From the NCBI GenBank assembly GCA_023265025.1, contig JAHFUP010000036.1, positions 1 through 46,945 of the forward strand: DNA of 46,945 nt. Direction: 5' to 3'. This DNA comes from Acidimicrobiia bacterium (lineage in GTDB: Bacteria; Actinomycetota; Acidimicrobiia; Acidimicrobiales; AC-14). Position numbers and translations under genes: made by a program. A model generated the notes under the pieces. The model saw only the letters and a list, made by a program, of their open reading frames with translations. It was not told the DNA's origin and ran no database searches. Positions 25,121-35,933 of the stretch are shown piece after piece (position 1 is the stretch's first letter; each line of letters opens with the position of its first letter).

Positions 25121-28100
25121 CGCCAGACGTCGCCATCGACGCCCTGGTGGCGGCCCCCGTCGCCCGTACCCCGAACCGTCCCGCCGTCACGTTTGGCACC
25201 ACGACCCTCACCTTCGCGGAGCTGGATGGCGCCGCCACCCGCCTGGCCCGCCGGCTGGCTGCGGCCGGCGTACGGCCGGGCGTGCTCGTCGGGATCCTGT
25301 TGGAGCGCTCGCTCGACATGGTGGTCGCGCTGGTGGCGGTCAACCGGGCGGGCGGCGCCTACGTCCCGCTCGACCCCCAGTTCCCGCCCGATCGCATCGC
25401 CTTCATGATGGCCGACGGCGCGGCCCCGGTCCTCGTGACGCACAGCAGCCTGCTTGGCGCGCTACCCGACCACGACGCGACGGTCGTCCTCGTCGACGGG
25501 GAGTCACCCGCGACCGAGTCGCCGGCCGGCGCCGGCCCCGACGACCTGGCCTACGTCATCTACACGTCCGGCTCCACCGGACGGCCCAAGGGCGTCGAGG
25601 TCACGAACCGCAATCTGGTCAACTTCCTCACGTCGATGGCGGCCCGCCCGGGCCTCGGCGCCGGCGACGTCCTGGTCGCGGTGACCACGCTGTCGTTCGA
25701 CATCGCCGGCCTGGAGCTCTGGTTGCCGCTGGTGACGGGCGCCCATGCCGTCGTCGCGTCCCGCCACGTCGCCACGGATCCGTACCGGCTCATGGCGTTG
25801 CTCGACGATGCCGGGGCCACCGTGATGCAGGCCACCCCGGCCACGTGGCGCATGCTCGTCGATGCCGGGTGGACGGGCCGGCCCGGCATGAAGGCGCTGT
25901 GCGGCGGCGAGGCGCTGCCCGTCGCCCTCGCCGACCAACTGCTCGACCGCGGGGCCGAGCTGTGGAACCTGTACGGCCCGACGGAGACGACCGTCTGGTC
26001 GAGCGTCGGACGCGTGCTCACCCGAGGGCAGGCCCCGAGCGTCGGCCGTCCGATCGCCAACACGACCCTGTTCATCCTCAACGCCTGCCTCGAGCCGGTC
26101 CCCGTCGGCGAGCCGGGCGAGCTCTACATCGGCGGCGCAGGCGTCGCTCGCGGCTACCTGCGCCGCCCCGACCTGACCGCCGAGCGCTTCGTGCCGGATC
26201 CCTTCGACACCGGCGCCCGGATGTACCGGACCGGCGACCTGGCCCGGTGGCGCCCCGACGGCGAGGTGGAGCTCATGGGCCGCCTCGACCACCAGGTCAA
26301 GGTCCGCGGCTTCCGGATCGAGTGCGGCGAGGTGGAGGCCGCGCTGGAGGTCCACCCCGGCGTGCGGGCCGCCGTGGTCGTCGCCCGGGAGGACACGGCC
26401 GGCGACGCCAGGCTCGTGGCGTACGTCGTGCCCGACCCGACCGGCGCCGATCGCGCCGCCCTCGCCCGGGCCCACATCGCCGAGCGGCGGCAGGTCTCCG
26501 ACCACGCACAGCGGGCCGAGCCCGGGATCGCCGATCCGACCTTCGACATCTCCGGATGGCTGAGCAGCTACACCGGCGCGCCCATCCCCGCCGCCGAGAT
26601 GGCGGAGGCGGTGGACGCCACCGTCGCCCGCATCCTGGGCCGGCGTCCGCGGCGGGTGATCGAGCTCGGGTGTGGCACGGGGCTGCTCCTCTGGCGGATC
26701 GCACCCCACTGCGAGACCTACGTCGGCACGGACTTCTCCGCGGCCACGCTGGCGACGCTCGACGCCCGCGTACGGCGCGCCGGCGTGGCGAACGTCCGCC
26801 TGCTGCACCGGGAGGCGGCCGACTTCCGCGGCGTCGACGAGCCGTTCGACATGGTGGTCGCCAACTCGGTAGCGCAGGCGTTCCCCGACGTCGACTACCT
26901 CCTGGAGGTGCTGTCCCAGGCCATCGGCCGGGTGCGGCCCGGGGGAGCGGTGCTCGTCGGCGACGTGCGCAGCCTGCCCCTGGTGGCACCGTTCCACGCC
27001 TCGGTGCTGCTGGCCGGCGCCGAGGCGTCCACGCCGGCCGGGACGATCCGGACCGCCACGGACCGGGCGGTCAGTGACGAGCAGGCGTTGCTCCTCGATC
27101 CGGCGTTCTTCGCCGAGGTTCCAGGCGTCTCCTCCGTCGACGTCCTTCTCAAACGGGGCCGACACCACAACGAGCTGAGCCGGTTCCGCTACGACGTCGT
27201 GCTCCACGTCGCCGGCCCCGAGCCTGTGACGGTGGCCGAGTGGGTCGACTGGCGGGGCGACGGGATGACCGTGGACGCACTCCGCCGACGCCTTGGCGAT
27301 CCGCCGGTCGATGCCTTGGGCGTGCGCCGCGTGCCGAACGCCCGCGTCGCCGAGCCCGTCCGGGTCGTCGAGCTGCTCGGCGGCCCGGGAACGCCGGCGA
27401 CCGCCGGCGAGCTGCTGGCCGAGGCCCGCCGGTCCGCCGCCGGCGTCGACCCGGAGACGCTCTGGGCCCTGGGCGAGGAGCTGGGTTTCACGGTCGAGTG
27501 CAGCTGGGGTTCGGCCCACGCCGACGGGGCGTTCGACGTCGCGTTCACGCGCGAGCCGGCGGCCGGCGGCGTCCGGTTCCCCGCCCCCGCCCCCGTCGCC
27601 GGCCGCCGACCGTTGTACAACGACCCCCTGACCGTCCGGCGCCGGCGGGCCTTGGCCGACGACCTGCGCGCCACGCTGCGGAGGTCGTTGCCTGAGTACA
27701 TGGTGCCGTCGGCGTTCGTGACCGTCGACGCCCTCCCGCTCACGCCGAACGGCAAGGTCGACCGTGCTGCCCTGCCCGTCCCGCCGGCCGGCGCCGGCGG
27801 TCGCCGCGCCGGGCCCGCCAATGCCGTCGAGGAGGCGCTGGTGGCGGTGTGGCGTGAGGTCCTCGGCGTGGACGACGTCGGGGTCGACGACGACTTCTTC
27901 GATCTCGGCGGCCACTCGATCCTCGCCGTGCGCGTGGTCTCGAAGGTCCGCGACGCGCTCGGGGTCGACGTGCCGCTGCGGGTCGTCTTCAACTCGCCGA
28001 CCGTCGCCGGCCTGGCCCGTGCGGTCGATGCCTTTCGGTCGGCCGCCCCGGTGGCGCCGCTCGTGCCCGTGGACCGGAGCGAGCACGCCGAGCTGCCGCT

Positions 28101-29418
28101 GTCGTTCGTCCAGGAGCCGCTGTGGTTCCTCGACCAGCTCGTGCCCGGGAACCCCTTCTTCACCATGCCCGCGGCCTACCGGCTCTCCGGGCCGCTCGAC
28201 GTCGACGCCCTCGGGCGCGCCCTCACGTCGGTCGTCGCCCGGCACGAGGCGCTGCGCACCACTATCCCGTCGACCGGCGGGCGCCCGTACCAGCGCATCA
28301 CCCCGCCGGCGCCCGTGGCGCTCGCCGTCGAGGATCTGGCCGCTCTGGGCCCGGAGGCGGCGGACGCCGAGGCCCGCCGGCGGGCGGGCGCCGAGGCGGC
28401 GCAGCCCTTCGACCTGGCCCGCGGCCCGCTGTTCCGGGCCCGGCTGCTGCGCGTCGCCCCCGACGACCACGTCCTGCTCGTCACCGTCCACCACATCGTG
28501 GCCGACGGGTGGTCGGCGGGCGTCCTCCTCCGAGACCTGACGGCCTCCTACGGCGGAAGCCCGCCGGCCCCGTTGTCGGTCCAGTACGCCGACTACGCGG
28601 TGTGGCAGCGAGGGTGGCTGGCGGGCGACGTGCTCGAGTCCCACCTGCGGTACTGGCAGGACCGGCTGACCGGCGCGCCCGCCGTGCTGGAGCTCCCGAC
28701 GGACCACGCCCGCCCCCCCGAGCCGTCGTACCGGGGGGCCATGGTGCGCTTCGACGTGCCCGCCGGCGTCGCCGGCGGCCTCCGGGCCGTCGGCCGGTCG
28801 CGCCGCGCCACGTTGCAGATGACCGTCCTCGCCGGCTTCACGGTGCTCCTGTCCCAAGCGGCAGGAGTGGACGACGTCGTCGTGGCGGTGACTGCCGCGG
28901 GCCGGGACCGCGCCGAGCTGGAGGACCTCGTCGGCCTCTTCGTGAACACCCTGCCCCTGCGCACCGACCTGGCCGGTGACCCCACGTTCGCCGACGTGGT
29001 CGACCGGGTGCGGCGCACGACGGTCGAGGCCTTCGACCACTGGGACGCGCCGTTCGACAAGGTGGTCGAGCGGGTGAAGCCGCCGCGGGACCTGAGCCGA
29101 AACCCGGTGGTGCAGGTCGCGTTCGAGTTCCAGGACCACACACCGGCGCCGGACCGTCTTGGCCCGTCGGTGACGTTGGCCGACGCCGGCGGGTACACCG
29201 GCGCCGACTTCGGCGGCGTCGTCACCGCCCGCCTCGACGTCGAGCTGTTCGTCGTCGAATCTGCGTCCGGCGCCCTCGACGCCACGCTCGTGTACGCGAC
29301 GGATCTGTTCGACGGCGCGACGATGTCGAACCTTGCCGACCGGTACGGAAGGTTGCTGGCCGGCGCCGCCGCCGACCCGAGCGCCCGGATCTCGGAGCTC
29401 GGATCAGTGACCCGGTGA
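25117..29418 (+). CDS. NRPS module A(Gly)-N-methyltransferase-T-C
   Basis: 1433 residues. Adenylation domain 1-435: A3 [11 protein letters not shown] (149-159), A5 NLYGPTET, A7 YRTGDL, A8 [19 protein letters not shown] methyltransferase is inserted at about 475-830 (motif [13 protein letters not shown], near 514), in the usual place of NRPS N-methyltransferases between A8 and A10. A10 NGKVD has Lys880. Carrier domain [11 protein letters not shown] (Ser934). Condensation domain from about 990, with HHIVADG (His1125-His1126, Asp1130). Aligning by eye to GrsA gives the binding-pocket code D-I-L-Q-L-G-L-V-W-K, like the published glycine code DILQLGLIWx. This predicts N-methylglycine (sarcosine). 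The last C domain joins it to the residue on the next protein. The start overlaps the previous stop (ATGA) and the end overlaps the next start (GTGA). Confidence 0.95.
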   Translation: MTPDVAIDALVAAPVARTPNRPAVTFGTTTLTFAELDGAATRLARRLAAAGVRPGVLVGILLERSLDMVVALVAVNRAGGAYVPLDPQFPPDRIAFMMADGAAPVLVTHSSLLGALPDHDATVVLVDGESPATESPAGAGPDDLAYVIYTSGSTGRPKGVEVTNRNLVNFLTSMAARPGLGAGDVLVAVTTLSFDIAGLELWLPLVTGAHAVVASRHVATDPYRLMALLDDAGATVMQATPATWRMLVDAGWTGRPGMKALCGGEALPVALADQLLDRGAELWNLYGPTETTVWSSVGRVLTRGQAPSVGRPIANTTLFILNACLEPVPVGEPGELYIGGAGVARGYLRRPDLTAERFVPDPFDTGARMYRTGDLARWRPDGEVELMGRLDHQVKVRGFRIECGEVEAALEVHPGVRAAVVVAREDTAGDARLVAYVVPDPTGADRAALARAHIAERRQVSDHAQRAEPGIADPTFDISGWLSSYTGAPIPAAEMAEAVDATVARILGRRPRRVIELGCGTGLLLWRIAPHCETYVGTDFSAATLATLDARVRRAGVANVRLLHREAADFRGVDEPFDMVVANSVAQAFPDVDYLLEVLSQAIGRVRPGGAVLVGDVRSLPLVAPFHASVLLAGAEASTPAGTIRTATDRAVSDEQALLLDPAFFAEVPGVSSVDVLLKRGRHHNELSRFRYDVVLHVAGPEPVTVAEWVDWRGDGMTVDALRRRLGDPPVDALGVRRVPNARVAEPVRVVELLGGPGTPATAGELLAEARRSAAGVDPETLWALGEELGFTVECSWGSAHADGAFDVAFTREPAAGGVRFPAPAPVAGRRPLYNDPLTVRRRRALADDLRATLRRSLPEYMVPSAFVTVDALPLTPNGKVDRAALPVPPAGAGGRRAGPANAVEEALVAVWREVLGVDDVGVDDDFFDLGGHSILAVRVVSKVRDALGVDVPLRVVFNSPTVAGLARAVDAFRSAAPVAPLVPVDRSEHAELPLSFVQEPLWFLDQLVPGNPFFTMPAAYRLSGPLDVDALGRALTSVVARHEALRTTIPSTGGRPYQRITPPAPVALAVEDLAALGPEAADAEARRRAGAEAAQPFDLARGPLFRARLLRVAPDDHVLLVTVHHIVADGWSAGVLLRDLTASYGGSPPAPLSVQYADYAVWQRGWLAGDVLESHLRYWQDRLTGAPAVLELPTDHARPPEPSYRGAMVRFDVPAGVAGGLRAVGRSRRATLQMTVLAGFTVLLSQAAGVDDVVVAVTAAGRDRAELEDLVGLFVNTLPLRTDLAGDPTFADVVDRVRRTTVEAFDHWDAPFDKVVERVKPPRDLSRNPVVQVAFEFQDHTPAPDRLGPSVTLADAGGYTGADFGGVVTARLDVELFVVESASGALDATLVYATDLFDGATMSNLADRYGRLLAGAAADPSARISELGSVTR

Positions 29419-32400
29419 CGACGGTCGCCGACCTGCTGGAGGCGGCCGCGGCCCGCCACCCCGATGCAGTGGCCGCCGTCTCCGGCCTCGACTCGCTTAC
29501 CTACATCGAGCTCGATGCCCGCGCCACCCGGCTGGCCGCTCACCTCCAATCGAAGGGCGTCGGCCCCGACGTCACCGTCGGCGTCTGCCTCAACCGCTCT
29601 ATCGACCTCGCCGTCGCCGTGGTCGGCGTGCTCAAGGCCGGCGGCGCGTGCGTCCCTCTCGATCCCGCCTACCCGGCCGAGCGGCTGGCGTTCATGGTCG
29701 ACGACGCCGCGGTGCGCGCCGTCATCACCCGCCCGGATCTGGCGGCGCGCCTGCCAGCCGGGATTCCGGTCGTGCCCCCCGACATCGCGTCGGCGTCCAC
29801 CTTCGCGGCGCGGACGGTCGGCGCCGGCGACGTGGCGTATGTGATCTACACCTCCGGTTCGACCGGCCGGCCCAAGGGCGTCCTGCTGACCAACCGGGGC
29901 CTGGTCAACCACCACCGCGCCGTGATCGATCTCTACGGGCTGGCGTCCGGCGACCGCGTCCTGCAGTTCTGCTCGCTCGGCTTCGACGCCAGCATCGAGG
30001 AGATGCTGCCGACGTGGGCGGCCGGGGCGGCCGTGGTGTTCCGGCCCGAAGACCGCCCGCTGCTCGGCCCCGACTGGTCGGACTGGCTGGCCGGGGAGGG
30101 CATCACGGTCGCGAACCTCCCGACCGCCTACTGGCACGCGTGGGCCCGCGACCTCGATGCCGGCGGTCGCCAGGTGCCCGAGTCGATCCGCCTGGTGGTG
30201 GTCGGCGGGGAGAAGGCGTCGGGACGGGCGCGGCGGACGTGGGCCGGGCTGAGCGGCGGGCGGTCCCGCTGGGTCAACGCCTACGGGCCGACCGAGACGA
30301 CCTGTATGTCGACGTACTACGAGGCGCCCGCCGGCGGCGGCCCCGGCGACGCCGACCCTCCCATCGGGCGGCCGCTGCCGGGGACCACGGTCGCGGTGGT
30401 GGACGAAGGGCTGCGCCCGGCGGCCGCCGGCGTGACCGGCGAGCTCCTCATCGGAGGGCTGGGGCTGGCCCGCGGCTACCTCGGCGATCCCGAGCTCACC
30501 GCGGCCCGCTTCGTCGACTGGGGCGGGGAGCGGATGTACCGCACCGGCGACCTCGTGCGGGAGCGGCCGGAGGGAGACCTCGACTACGTCGGCCGCATCG
30601 ACGAGCAGGTGAAGATCCAGGGCTTCCGCATCGAGTGCGGCGAGGTCGAGGCCGCGCTCGTGCAGCACCCGGCGGTGGCCGAGGCCGTCGTCGTCGCCCG
30701 CGACGATCCGCCAGGCGACCGTCGCCTCGTCGCCTACGTGATCGGCGCCGGCGTCCTGGCCTCTGCGCTTCGGGCGTTCCTGGCGGCGCGTCTGCCGATC
30801 CACATGGTGCCCTCGGCATACGTGGCGATCGACGCCCTGCCCCTCACGGCCAACGGCAAGATCGACCGGTCTGCGCTGCCGGCGCCGGCCTCGCCGCTCG
30901 CCGGCGCGCCGGCGCGCTCGCCGGACGAGGACCGGATGGCCGCCATCTGGGCCGCGGTCCTTGGGCTCGACGTCTCAGGCATTGGCGCCGGCGACGACTT
31001 CTTCGCGCTCGGTGGCCACTCGCTGCTCGCCACCCAGGTCATCGCCAAGGTGCGCGAGGAGTTCGGCACCCAGACGCCGCTGCGCGCCGTCTTCCAGGCC
31101 CCGACGCTGGGTGGGCTGACCGCCGTGGCTGTCGCCGAGGGTGCCGGCGTTACGCCGGCGCCGGTGCTCGTCGCCCGCCGGCGGGAGCCGGGGGAGCGCT
31201 TGCCTCTGTCGCTGGCCCAGGAGCAGATGTGGGAGCTGGAGGCGACGGCCACGCCGCCCGGCCTGTACAACTTCACCGCCCTGCACCAATTCGACGGCCC
31301 CGTCGACGTGGACGCCCTGCGCGACGCGCTGGCGTACGTGGTCGACCGTCACGAGATCCTGCGGGCCGGCATCACCGACGGGCCGGCGCAGTTCGTCGTC
31401 CCTTCGGTGACCGTCGACGTCGCCATCGCCGAGGGCTCGGTCGCCGAGCAGAACGCGGCGCCGTTCGATCTGGCCCGGCCGCCCCTGCTGCGAGCCGGCC
31501 TGTACCCGCTCGACGACGGGACGACGCAGCTGGCTGTCACCTTCGACCACCTCGTCTGCGACGGCACCGGCGCCGAGATCTTCCTGTCCGAGGTGCTGGT
31601 CGCCTACCGGGGCGCGGCGGCCACGCTGCCGGCGCTGCCGGTCCAGTTCCCCGACTTCGCCGTGTGGCAACGGGCCTCGGTCACCGAGGAGGTGCTCCGC
31701 CGCCAGCTCGACTGGTGGACGGAGACCCTGCGCGACATGCCGCTCGGCCCCGCGGTGCCCTTCGACCACCTGCCGGACGCGCCCACCAGGCGCTTCGGTT
31801 CGAGACCGGTCGACGTTGGGCCGGCGACCCGGGCCCGGCTGGAGGCGGTGGCGCGGGCGACGGGGAGCACCGTCTTCACCGTGGCGGTCGCCGCAGTCAG
31901 CGCTCTGTTCGGCCGGCACGGTGGGTTGTCGGACGTCGTCTTCAGCACGACCCTGAGCGGACGGACCCGCGCCGAGCTGGAGGACCTGGTCGGCATGTTC
32001 TCCGGGATCGGACGCTTGCGCACCGACCTGTCCGGCGATCCTTCGTTCGCCGCTGTCGTGACCCGGACGCGGGAGCGGGTGCTCGGCATGTTCGAGAACC
32101 AGGACATCCCGTTCCTGCGGGTGCGCCGGGCGCTGTTCCCGGACTTCCCGAGCGGGCCGGCGGTGGTGGCCGCACTGCCGACCGAGCTGCAGTACTTCCA
32201 CACCACCGGCGACCACGAGGTGTTCTTCCGCGGCCAGCTCGTGCCGCTCAGCCTCACCCTGCTCGACGACGGCGAGCGGATCACGGGATCGTGGAGCTGG
32301 AAGCTCGATTTCTACGACACGGCCACCGTCGACCGCCTCGCCGGCGACCTGTCCGCTGTGCTGGACGCGGTCGGTCGCGACCCGTCGATGCGGGTGTCGC

Positions 32401-32420
32401 AGCTGCCGGTCAGCCAGTAG
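29415..32420 (+). CDS. NRPS module A-T-C, terminal protein of the assembly line
   Basis: 1001 residues from GTG 29415, overlapping the previous stop. Adenylation domain 1-485: A3 [11 protein letters not shown] (145-155), A5 NAYGPTET, A7 YRTGDL, A8 [16 protein letters not shown]10 NGKID (Lys482). Hand-derived pocket code D-A-E-N-V-G-A-C-M-K, which I cannot match to a residue. Carrier domain [11 protein letters not shown] (Ser536). C-terminal condensation domain from about 595, with a changed active-site motif DHLVCDG (Asp711-His712, Asp716), so the second, catalytic His is kept and the first is Asp. There is no thioesterase or reductase, so this C domain may release the chain by transfer to an amine or alcohol. 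The 3' end overlaps the converging ligase gene by 11 bp. Confidence 0.94.
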   Translation: MTTVADLLEAAAARHPDAVAAVSGLDSLTYIELDARATRLAAHLQSKGVGPDVTVGVCLNRSIDLAVAVVGVLKAGGACVPLDPAYPAERLAFMVDDAAVRAVITRPDLAARLPAGIPVVPPDIASASTFAARTVGAGDVAYVIYTSGSTGRPKGVLLTNRGLVNHHRAVIDLYGLASGDRVLQFCSLGFDASIEEMLPTWAAGAAVVFRPEDRPLLGPDWSDWLAGEGITVANLPTAYWHAWARDLDAGGRQVPESIRLVVVGGEKASGRARRTWAGLSGGRSRWVNAYGPTETTCMSTYYEAPAGGGPGDADPPIGRPLPGTTVAVVDEGLRPAAAGVTGELLIGGLGLARGYLGDPELTAARFVDWGGERMYRTGDLVRERPEGDLDYVGRIDEQVKIQGFRIECGEVEAALVQHPAVAEAVVVARDDPPGDRRLVAYVIGAGVLASALRAFLAARLPIHMVPSAYVAIDALPLTANGKIDRSALPAPASPLAGAPARSPDEDRMAAIWAAVLGLDVSGIGAGDDFFALGGHSLLATQVIAKVREEFGTQTPLRAVFQAPTLGGLTAVAVAEGAGVTPAPVLVARRREPGERLPLSLAQEQMWELEATATPPGLYNFTALHQFDGPVDVDALRDALAYVVDRHEILRAGITDGPAQFVVPSVTVDVAIAEGSVAEQNAAPFDLARPPLLRAGLYPLDDGTTQLAVTFDHLVCDGTGAEIFLSEVLVAYRGAAATLPALPVQFPDFAVWQRASVTEEVLRRQLDWWTETLRDMPLGPAVPFDHLPDAPTRRFGSRPVDVGPATRARLEAVARATGSTVFTVAVAAVSALFGRHGGLSDVVFSTTLSGRTRAELEDLVGMFSGIGRLRTDLSGDPSFAAVVTRTRERVLGMFENQDIPFLRVRRALFPDFPSGPAVVAALPTELQYFHTTGDHEVFFRGQLVPLSLTLLDDGERITGSWSWKLDFYDTATVDRLAGDLSAVLDAVGRDPSMRVSQLPVSQ

Positions 32421-34071
32421 CGAGCAGCGCGTCCACCACTGCGGCCAGCTCGGCCGGCGTGGGCGACTCGAACACCGCGGCGACGGGGACGTCCGCGCCG
32501 AATGCGTCTCTCAGGCGGGCTGCGATCTGGGCGGCGGCGAGGGAGTGCCCCCCGAGGGCGAAGAAGTCGTCGTCGACCCCGATGGGGGCCGCGCCGAGCA
32601 CCGCCTCCCACACCGACACGACGACCGCCTCGGTCCGGTTGCGGGCGCCGGCGCCGCTGCTGGCTGCTGCATGCTCGAAGAGCGCCCGCACGTCGGCCTT
32701 GACCACCTTCCCCGAGGGATTGTGGGGCAGGTCGTCCACGAACAGGATCCGGTGGGGGACCTTGTGCTCGGCCAGCCGGGCTCGCACAAGGTCTTGGAGC
32801 TCGCGCTCGGACGTCGTCGATCGGACGACCACGGCGGCGCCGACGTCCTCCCCGAGCATCGGGTGGGGGACGCCGACGACCGCAGCCTCCACGACCGCCG
32901 GGTGCTCGTAGAGCGCGTTCTCGACCTCGACCGAGGAGACGTTCGAACCGCCAGAGATGATCAGATCCTTGCGGCGGTCCGTGAGGTGGAGGTAGCCGCC
33001 GGCGTCGAGGTAGCCGACGTCGCCGGTGTGGACCCACCCGCCGGCGAACGCCTCGGCGGTCGCGGCCGGGTCGCGGTAGTACGCCCGGGCCGGCGTGCCC
33101 CGCCGGCGCAGCCAGATCTCGCCGGTCTCACCGCCGCCGCCGGCGATGCGGATCTCGGTCTCGCCGACGGGCAAGCCGACCGCGGTGGGGCGGGACGGAT
33201 CCCACTGCATCATCGTGCGGGCCGGCCCGGCCTCGGTCAGCGCGTACGCGTTCCACACTGTCGCGTCCGGGAAGGCGGCGGCCAGGCGTTCGAACAGGGC
33301 CGGCGCCGCCGGCGCCGAGGACAGGATGATCCGCCGCACCGAGGAGACGTCGTGGTTGCGGTAGGCGCTTGACGCGACGAGCACGTGGGCCATGGCCGGC
33401 ACCAGCTGGAGCCGCCTGACCCGGTGGTGGGCGACGAGGGTGCACATCTCGTCCGGGTCGAACGCGGGCATGGCGATGACGGTCCGGCCGGCGATGCGCA
33501 GCGGGACCCGCAGGGTCTCCAGCCCGGCCTGGGTGCCGATCGGGAAGGCGTGCAGGAAGGAAACGGGCCCGGTCGGGCCGGGGTCGGCCGGGAGGTCGTG
33601 GGCCATGGTCCCGAGGTGGGTGACGGCCACCCCCTTGGGCAGGCCGGTGGTGCCGGAGGTGTACAGGATCTCGGCCAGGTCGTCGGGGCCGACGTCGACC
33701 TGGGCGTCACCGTCGCCAGCCACCTCCTCGGCTTCGTCGCGAACGACTGCAGCCACGCCGGCGTGGTCGAGGATCCGGTCGAGCTCGGGCCCGGAGAAGC
33801 GCGACCCCAGCGGCACGGCGACGGCGCCGGCCTTGAGCACGGCCAGGTACGCCACCGCGAACTCGGCCCACCGGTCGTTGCCGAACACGAGGCCGACCCG
33901 GTCGCCCCGCTGGACGCCCCGTGCGAGCAGGCCGCGGGCGGCGGCGTTGGAACGGGCGTCCCAGTCGCTGTAGGTCAGCTCGCCGGCGCCGGCCACGCGC
34001 AGCGCCACCGCGCCGGGGTCCTCGGCCGCCCGCAGCCGGAGCAGGTCCGGCAGGATGGCCGGCTCAGGCAC
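32410..34071 (-). CDS. acyl/aryl-acid ligase fused to a carrier domain (loading protein)
   Basis: 553 residues. Adenylate-forming domain 1-460 of the CoA-ligase type: A3 YTSGTTGLPKG (137-147), NAYALTEAG, GDVGYLDAGG, RRKDLIISGGSNV, and catalytic Lys455 in NPSGKVVKAD. A carrier domain follows with [11 protein letters not shown] (Ser510). Such A-T proteins activate a carboxylic acid (fatty, aryl or similar) and load it on their own carrier as starter for a C domain elsewhere. Its N-terminal half is the closest match in the window to the broken A domain of 22487-25120. The ATG at 34071 lies inside the end of the VOC gene (8-bp overlap), so both are coupled. Confidence 0.92.
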   Translation of the reverse strand: MPEPAILPDLLRLRAAEDPGAVALRVAGAGELTYSDWDARSNAAARGLLARGVQRGDRVGLVFGNDRWAEFAVAYLAVLKAGAVAVPLGSRFSGPELDRILDHAGVAAVVRDEAEEVAGDGDAQVDVGPDDLAEILYTSGTTGLPKGVAVTHLGTMAHDLPADPGPTGPVSFLHAFPIGTQAGLETLRVPLRIAGRTVIAMPAFDPDEMCTLVAHHRVRRLQLVPAMAHVLVASSAYRNHDVSSVRRIILSSAPAAPALFERLAAAFPDATVWNAYALTEAGPARTMMQWDPSRPTAVGLPVGETEIRIAGGGGETGEIWLRRRGTPARAYYRDPAATAEAFAGGWVHTGDVGYLDAGGYLHLTDRRKDLIISGGSNVSSVEVENALYEHPAVVEAAVVGVPHPMLGEDVGAAVVVRSTTSERELQDLVRARLAEHKVPHRILFVDDLPHNPSGKVVKADVRALFEHAAASSGAGARNRTEAVVVSVWEAVLGAAPIGVDDDFFALGGHSLAAAQIAARLRDAFGADVPVAAVFESPTPAELAAVVDALLATG

Positions 34072-34510
34072 GCGCCTCCTGCACGAGCTCGATCGTCACC
34101 CCGTCGGGGTCGCGCAGGTAGGCCAGCCGGGCGCCGGCCCGGGGGCCGGCGGCGACGTCGATCGCCCGCTCGCTCACCGGCGTGGCGCCGCACGCCACCG
34201 CGTGGGCGTGGGCCGCGTCCATGTCGTCGACGTGCAGGCACACGTGCACGTTGCCGGGGTGGGCGGTGCCGGGGTCGTACGGGGCGTCGTCGCGGTCGAG
34301 GTAGCGCAGCAGCTCCAGGGCCACGCCGCCGGGCAGGTCGACCCAGCACGACTCGATGTGGATGCCGGGGTAGCCGACCATCGTGCCCAGCTGCGGTCCC
34401 CGCAGCACGGTGCGGTCCCGCGACGGGGCGCCCAGCAACTGCGTCCAGAACGCCACCGCCCGGTCCATGTCGGCGACCGTCACCCCGACGTGGTGGACCG
34501 CTCGGAACAT
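34064..34510 (-). CDS. VOC-family protein in the NRPS cluster
   Basis: 148 residues from ATG 34510. Two VOC modules with a full set of candidate metal ligands: HHVGVTVADMDRAVAFW (His), ALELLRY (Glu), NVHVCLHVDDM (His) and VTIELVQ (Glu). It is similar in layout to methylmalonyl-CoA epimerase/glyoxalase-like members. Overlap with the loading-protein gene suggests a role in the pathway, as a tailoring or resistance (binding) protein. Between it and the aminotransferase gene lies a palindromic repeat element, so transcription may be partly separated there. Confidence 0.87.
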   Translation of the reverse strand: MFRAVHHVGVTVADMDRAVAFWTQLLGAPSRDRTVLRGPQLGTMVGYPGIHIESCWVDLPGGVALELLRYLDRDDAPYDPGTAHPGNVHVCLHVDDMDAAHAHAVACGATPVSERAIDVAAGPRAGARLAYLRDPDGVTIELVQEARA

Positions 34511-34523
34511 CAGGCGGCCACGA

Positions 34524-34574
34524 CCGATTCGGCTGCACTTGGCCGCGTATGCGCGGTCAACTGCAGCCAGATCG
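34524..34574. repeat. interspersed palindromic element, copy 2
   Basis: Arms CCGAT..GGCTGCA / TGCAGCC..ATCG with core TTGGCCGCG-tatg-CGCGGTCAA. About 80 percent identical over 50 bp to 6989-7040, with several changes on opposite arms that keep pairing possible. It lies between two same-strand genes (aminotransferase stop 34581, VOC start 34510), so it may form a hairpin in a shared transcript. Confidence 0.75.
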
Positions 34575-34580
34575 AGGCGG

Positions 34581-35933
34581 TCATGCAGCTTCGATCTCGG
34601 TGAGGGCGTCGTCCAACGCGGCCACGCCGGCGAGGGCCATGGCCTCGTCGATGACCAGCGGCGGGGTGATGCGCAGGACGGCGCCGGCGCCGGCCACGAG
34701 CACACCCCGCCGGGCCAGCGCGGTCAGGAGCCGGCGGGCGACGTCGGGGGTGACCGGCGTCTTGGCCGCCCGGTCGGTCACTAGCTCCAGCGCCAGCAGC
34801 AGGCCGGCGCCCCGGACGTCGCCGATGATCGGGTGCCGGTCGGCCAGCTCGTGCAGTGCGGCGAGCATGGCGGCACCGACCCGGCGGCCGTTGGCCAGGA
34901 TCTCCCCGTCCGCCAGCATGCCGAGCACCGCGGTGCCGGCGGCGCAGGCCAGGTTGCCGCTGGCGAAGGTCGACGCGCCGGCGCCGGGCCGTCCGAAGGG
35001 GCCGGCGTCGAGTACCTCGCGGCGGGAGGCTATGAGGGAGATGGGGTACCCGCCAGCGAGCCCCTTTCCGGCCAGCAGGACGTCGGGCACCACGCCGCTC
35101 GACTCGAACGCCCACATCGGCCCGGTGCGGCCGACCCCGGTGAGGATCTCGTCGAAGATGAGCAGGGCGCCGGTGTGGTCGCAGAGGTCGCGCAGGTGGG
35201 CCAGGAACTCGGGCGGGAACGGGATCACGCCGCCCACGCCCTGGACCGGCTCGACGATCACCGCAGCCAGCCGCTGCTCGCTCGACTGCTCGTAGACCCG
35301 GTCGACCAGCGCCGTGCACGCCACCGCGCAGCTGTCGCGGTCGAGGTCGAGCGGGCAGCGGTAGCAGTTGGCGTTGGGGCTGTGCAGCACGCCCGGGGCG
35401 AACGGGCCGTAGCCCTGCTTGAGAGGGAAGCCGCCCATGAGCGACATGGCGCCCAATGTCCGCCCGTGCCACGCCTGGTGGAACGACATGACCTCGTACT
35501 TGCCGGTGTAGGACTTGGCCAGCCGCAGCGCGGCCTCCACCGCCTCGGCCCCGGTCGAGTACATCTGGAACGTCTGCAGCGCCGGCGGGAGCGTCCGGGC
35601 CAGCGACTCGAAGAACTCGGCCCGGGCCGGCGTGGCGAAGTCGAAGAAGTGCATGAGCCGTGACGCCTCGCCGGCCAGCGCGTCGCGCACCGCAGGCGGC
35701 GCGTGGCCGACGTTCGCCACCACCGCGCCGGACGAGAAGTCGACGAACAGGTTGTCGTCGACGTCACGGACGACGGCGCCGGCGCCGTCCTGCAGGACGA
35801 TCCCGAGCCACTGGGCGCCGGGCGACGAGTTCGACGCGTGGTGGACCGCGTCGCGCTCCCACAGCTCCCGCGAGCGTGGTCCGGGGAGGTCGGTCAGCAC
35901 CCGGGGCGCCAGCGCCGGGTCGAAGCCGGTCAT
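34581..35933 (-). CDS. class III PLP-dependent aminotransferase
   Basis: 450 residues. Fold-type I motifs: VDFSSGAVVANVGHAPP, the phosphate-binding STGAEAVEAAL (about 126), SFHQAWHGRTLGAMS, IVEPVQGVGG, IFDEILTGVGRTG (Asp261 pairs with the PLP ring nitrogen) and the Schiff-base lysine in LLAGKGLAGGYP (Lys290). Members use omega-amino acids, amines or keto acids. A pathway role could be making an amino building block or a release amine. ATG 35933 overlaps the glycosyltransferase stop (ATGA), so the two are coupled. Confidence 0.93.
   Translation of the reverse strand: MTGFDPALAPRVLTDLPGPRSRELWERDAVHHASNSSPGAQWLGIVLQDGAGAVVRDVDDNLFVDFSSGAVVANVGHAPPAVRDALAGEASRLMHFFDFATPARAEFFESLARTLPPALQTFQMYSTGAEAVEAALRLAKSYTGKYEVMSFHQAWHGRTLGAMSLMGGFPLKQGYGPFAPGVLHSPNANCYRCPLDLDRDSCAVACTALVDRVYEQSSEQRLAAVIVEPVQGVGGVIPFPPEFLAHLRDLCDHTGALLIFDEILTGVGRTGPMWAFESSGVVPDVLLAGKGLAGGYPISLIASRREVLDAGPFGRPGAGASTFASGNLACAAGTAVLGMLADGEILANGRRVGAAMLAALHELADRHPIIGDVRGAGLLLALELVTDRAAKTPVTPDVARRLLTALARRGVLVAGAGAVLRITPPLVIDEAMALAGVAALDDALTEIEAA

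Noticed and set aside
25504-29139. 1211-codon minus-strand open frame opposite the second NRPS gene
   Set aside because: The plus strand encodes all NRPS motifs; the antisense frame is low-complexity Arg/Gly/Val/Asp.
29648-32911. 1087-codon plus-strand frame overlapping the third NRPS gene
   Set aside because: Out-of-frame shadow rich in Arg, Pro and Gly; runs past the real stop into the converging gene.
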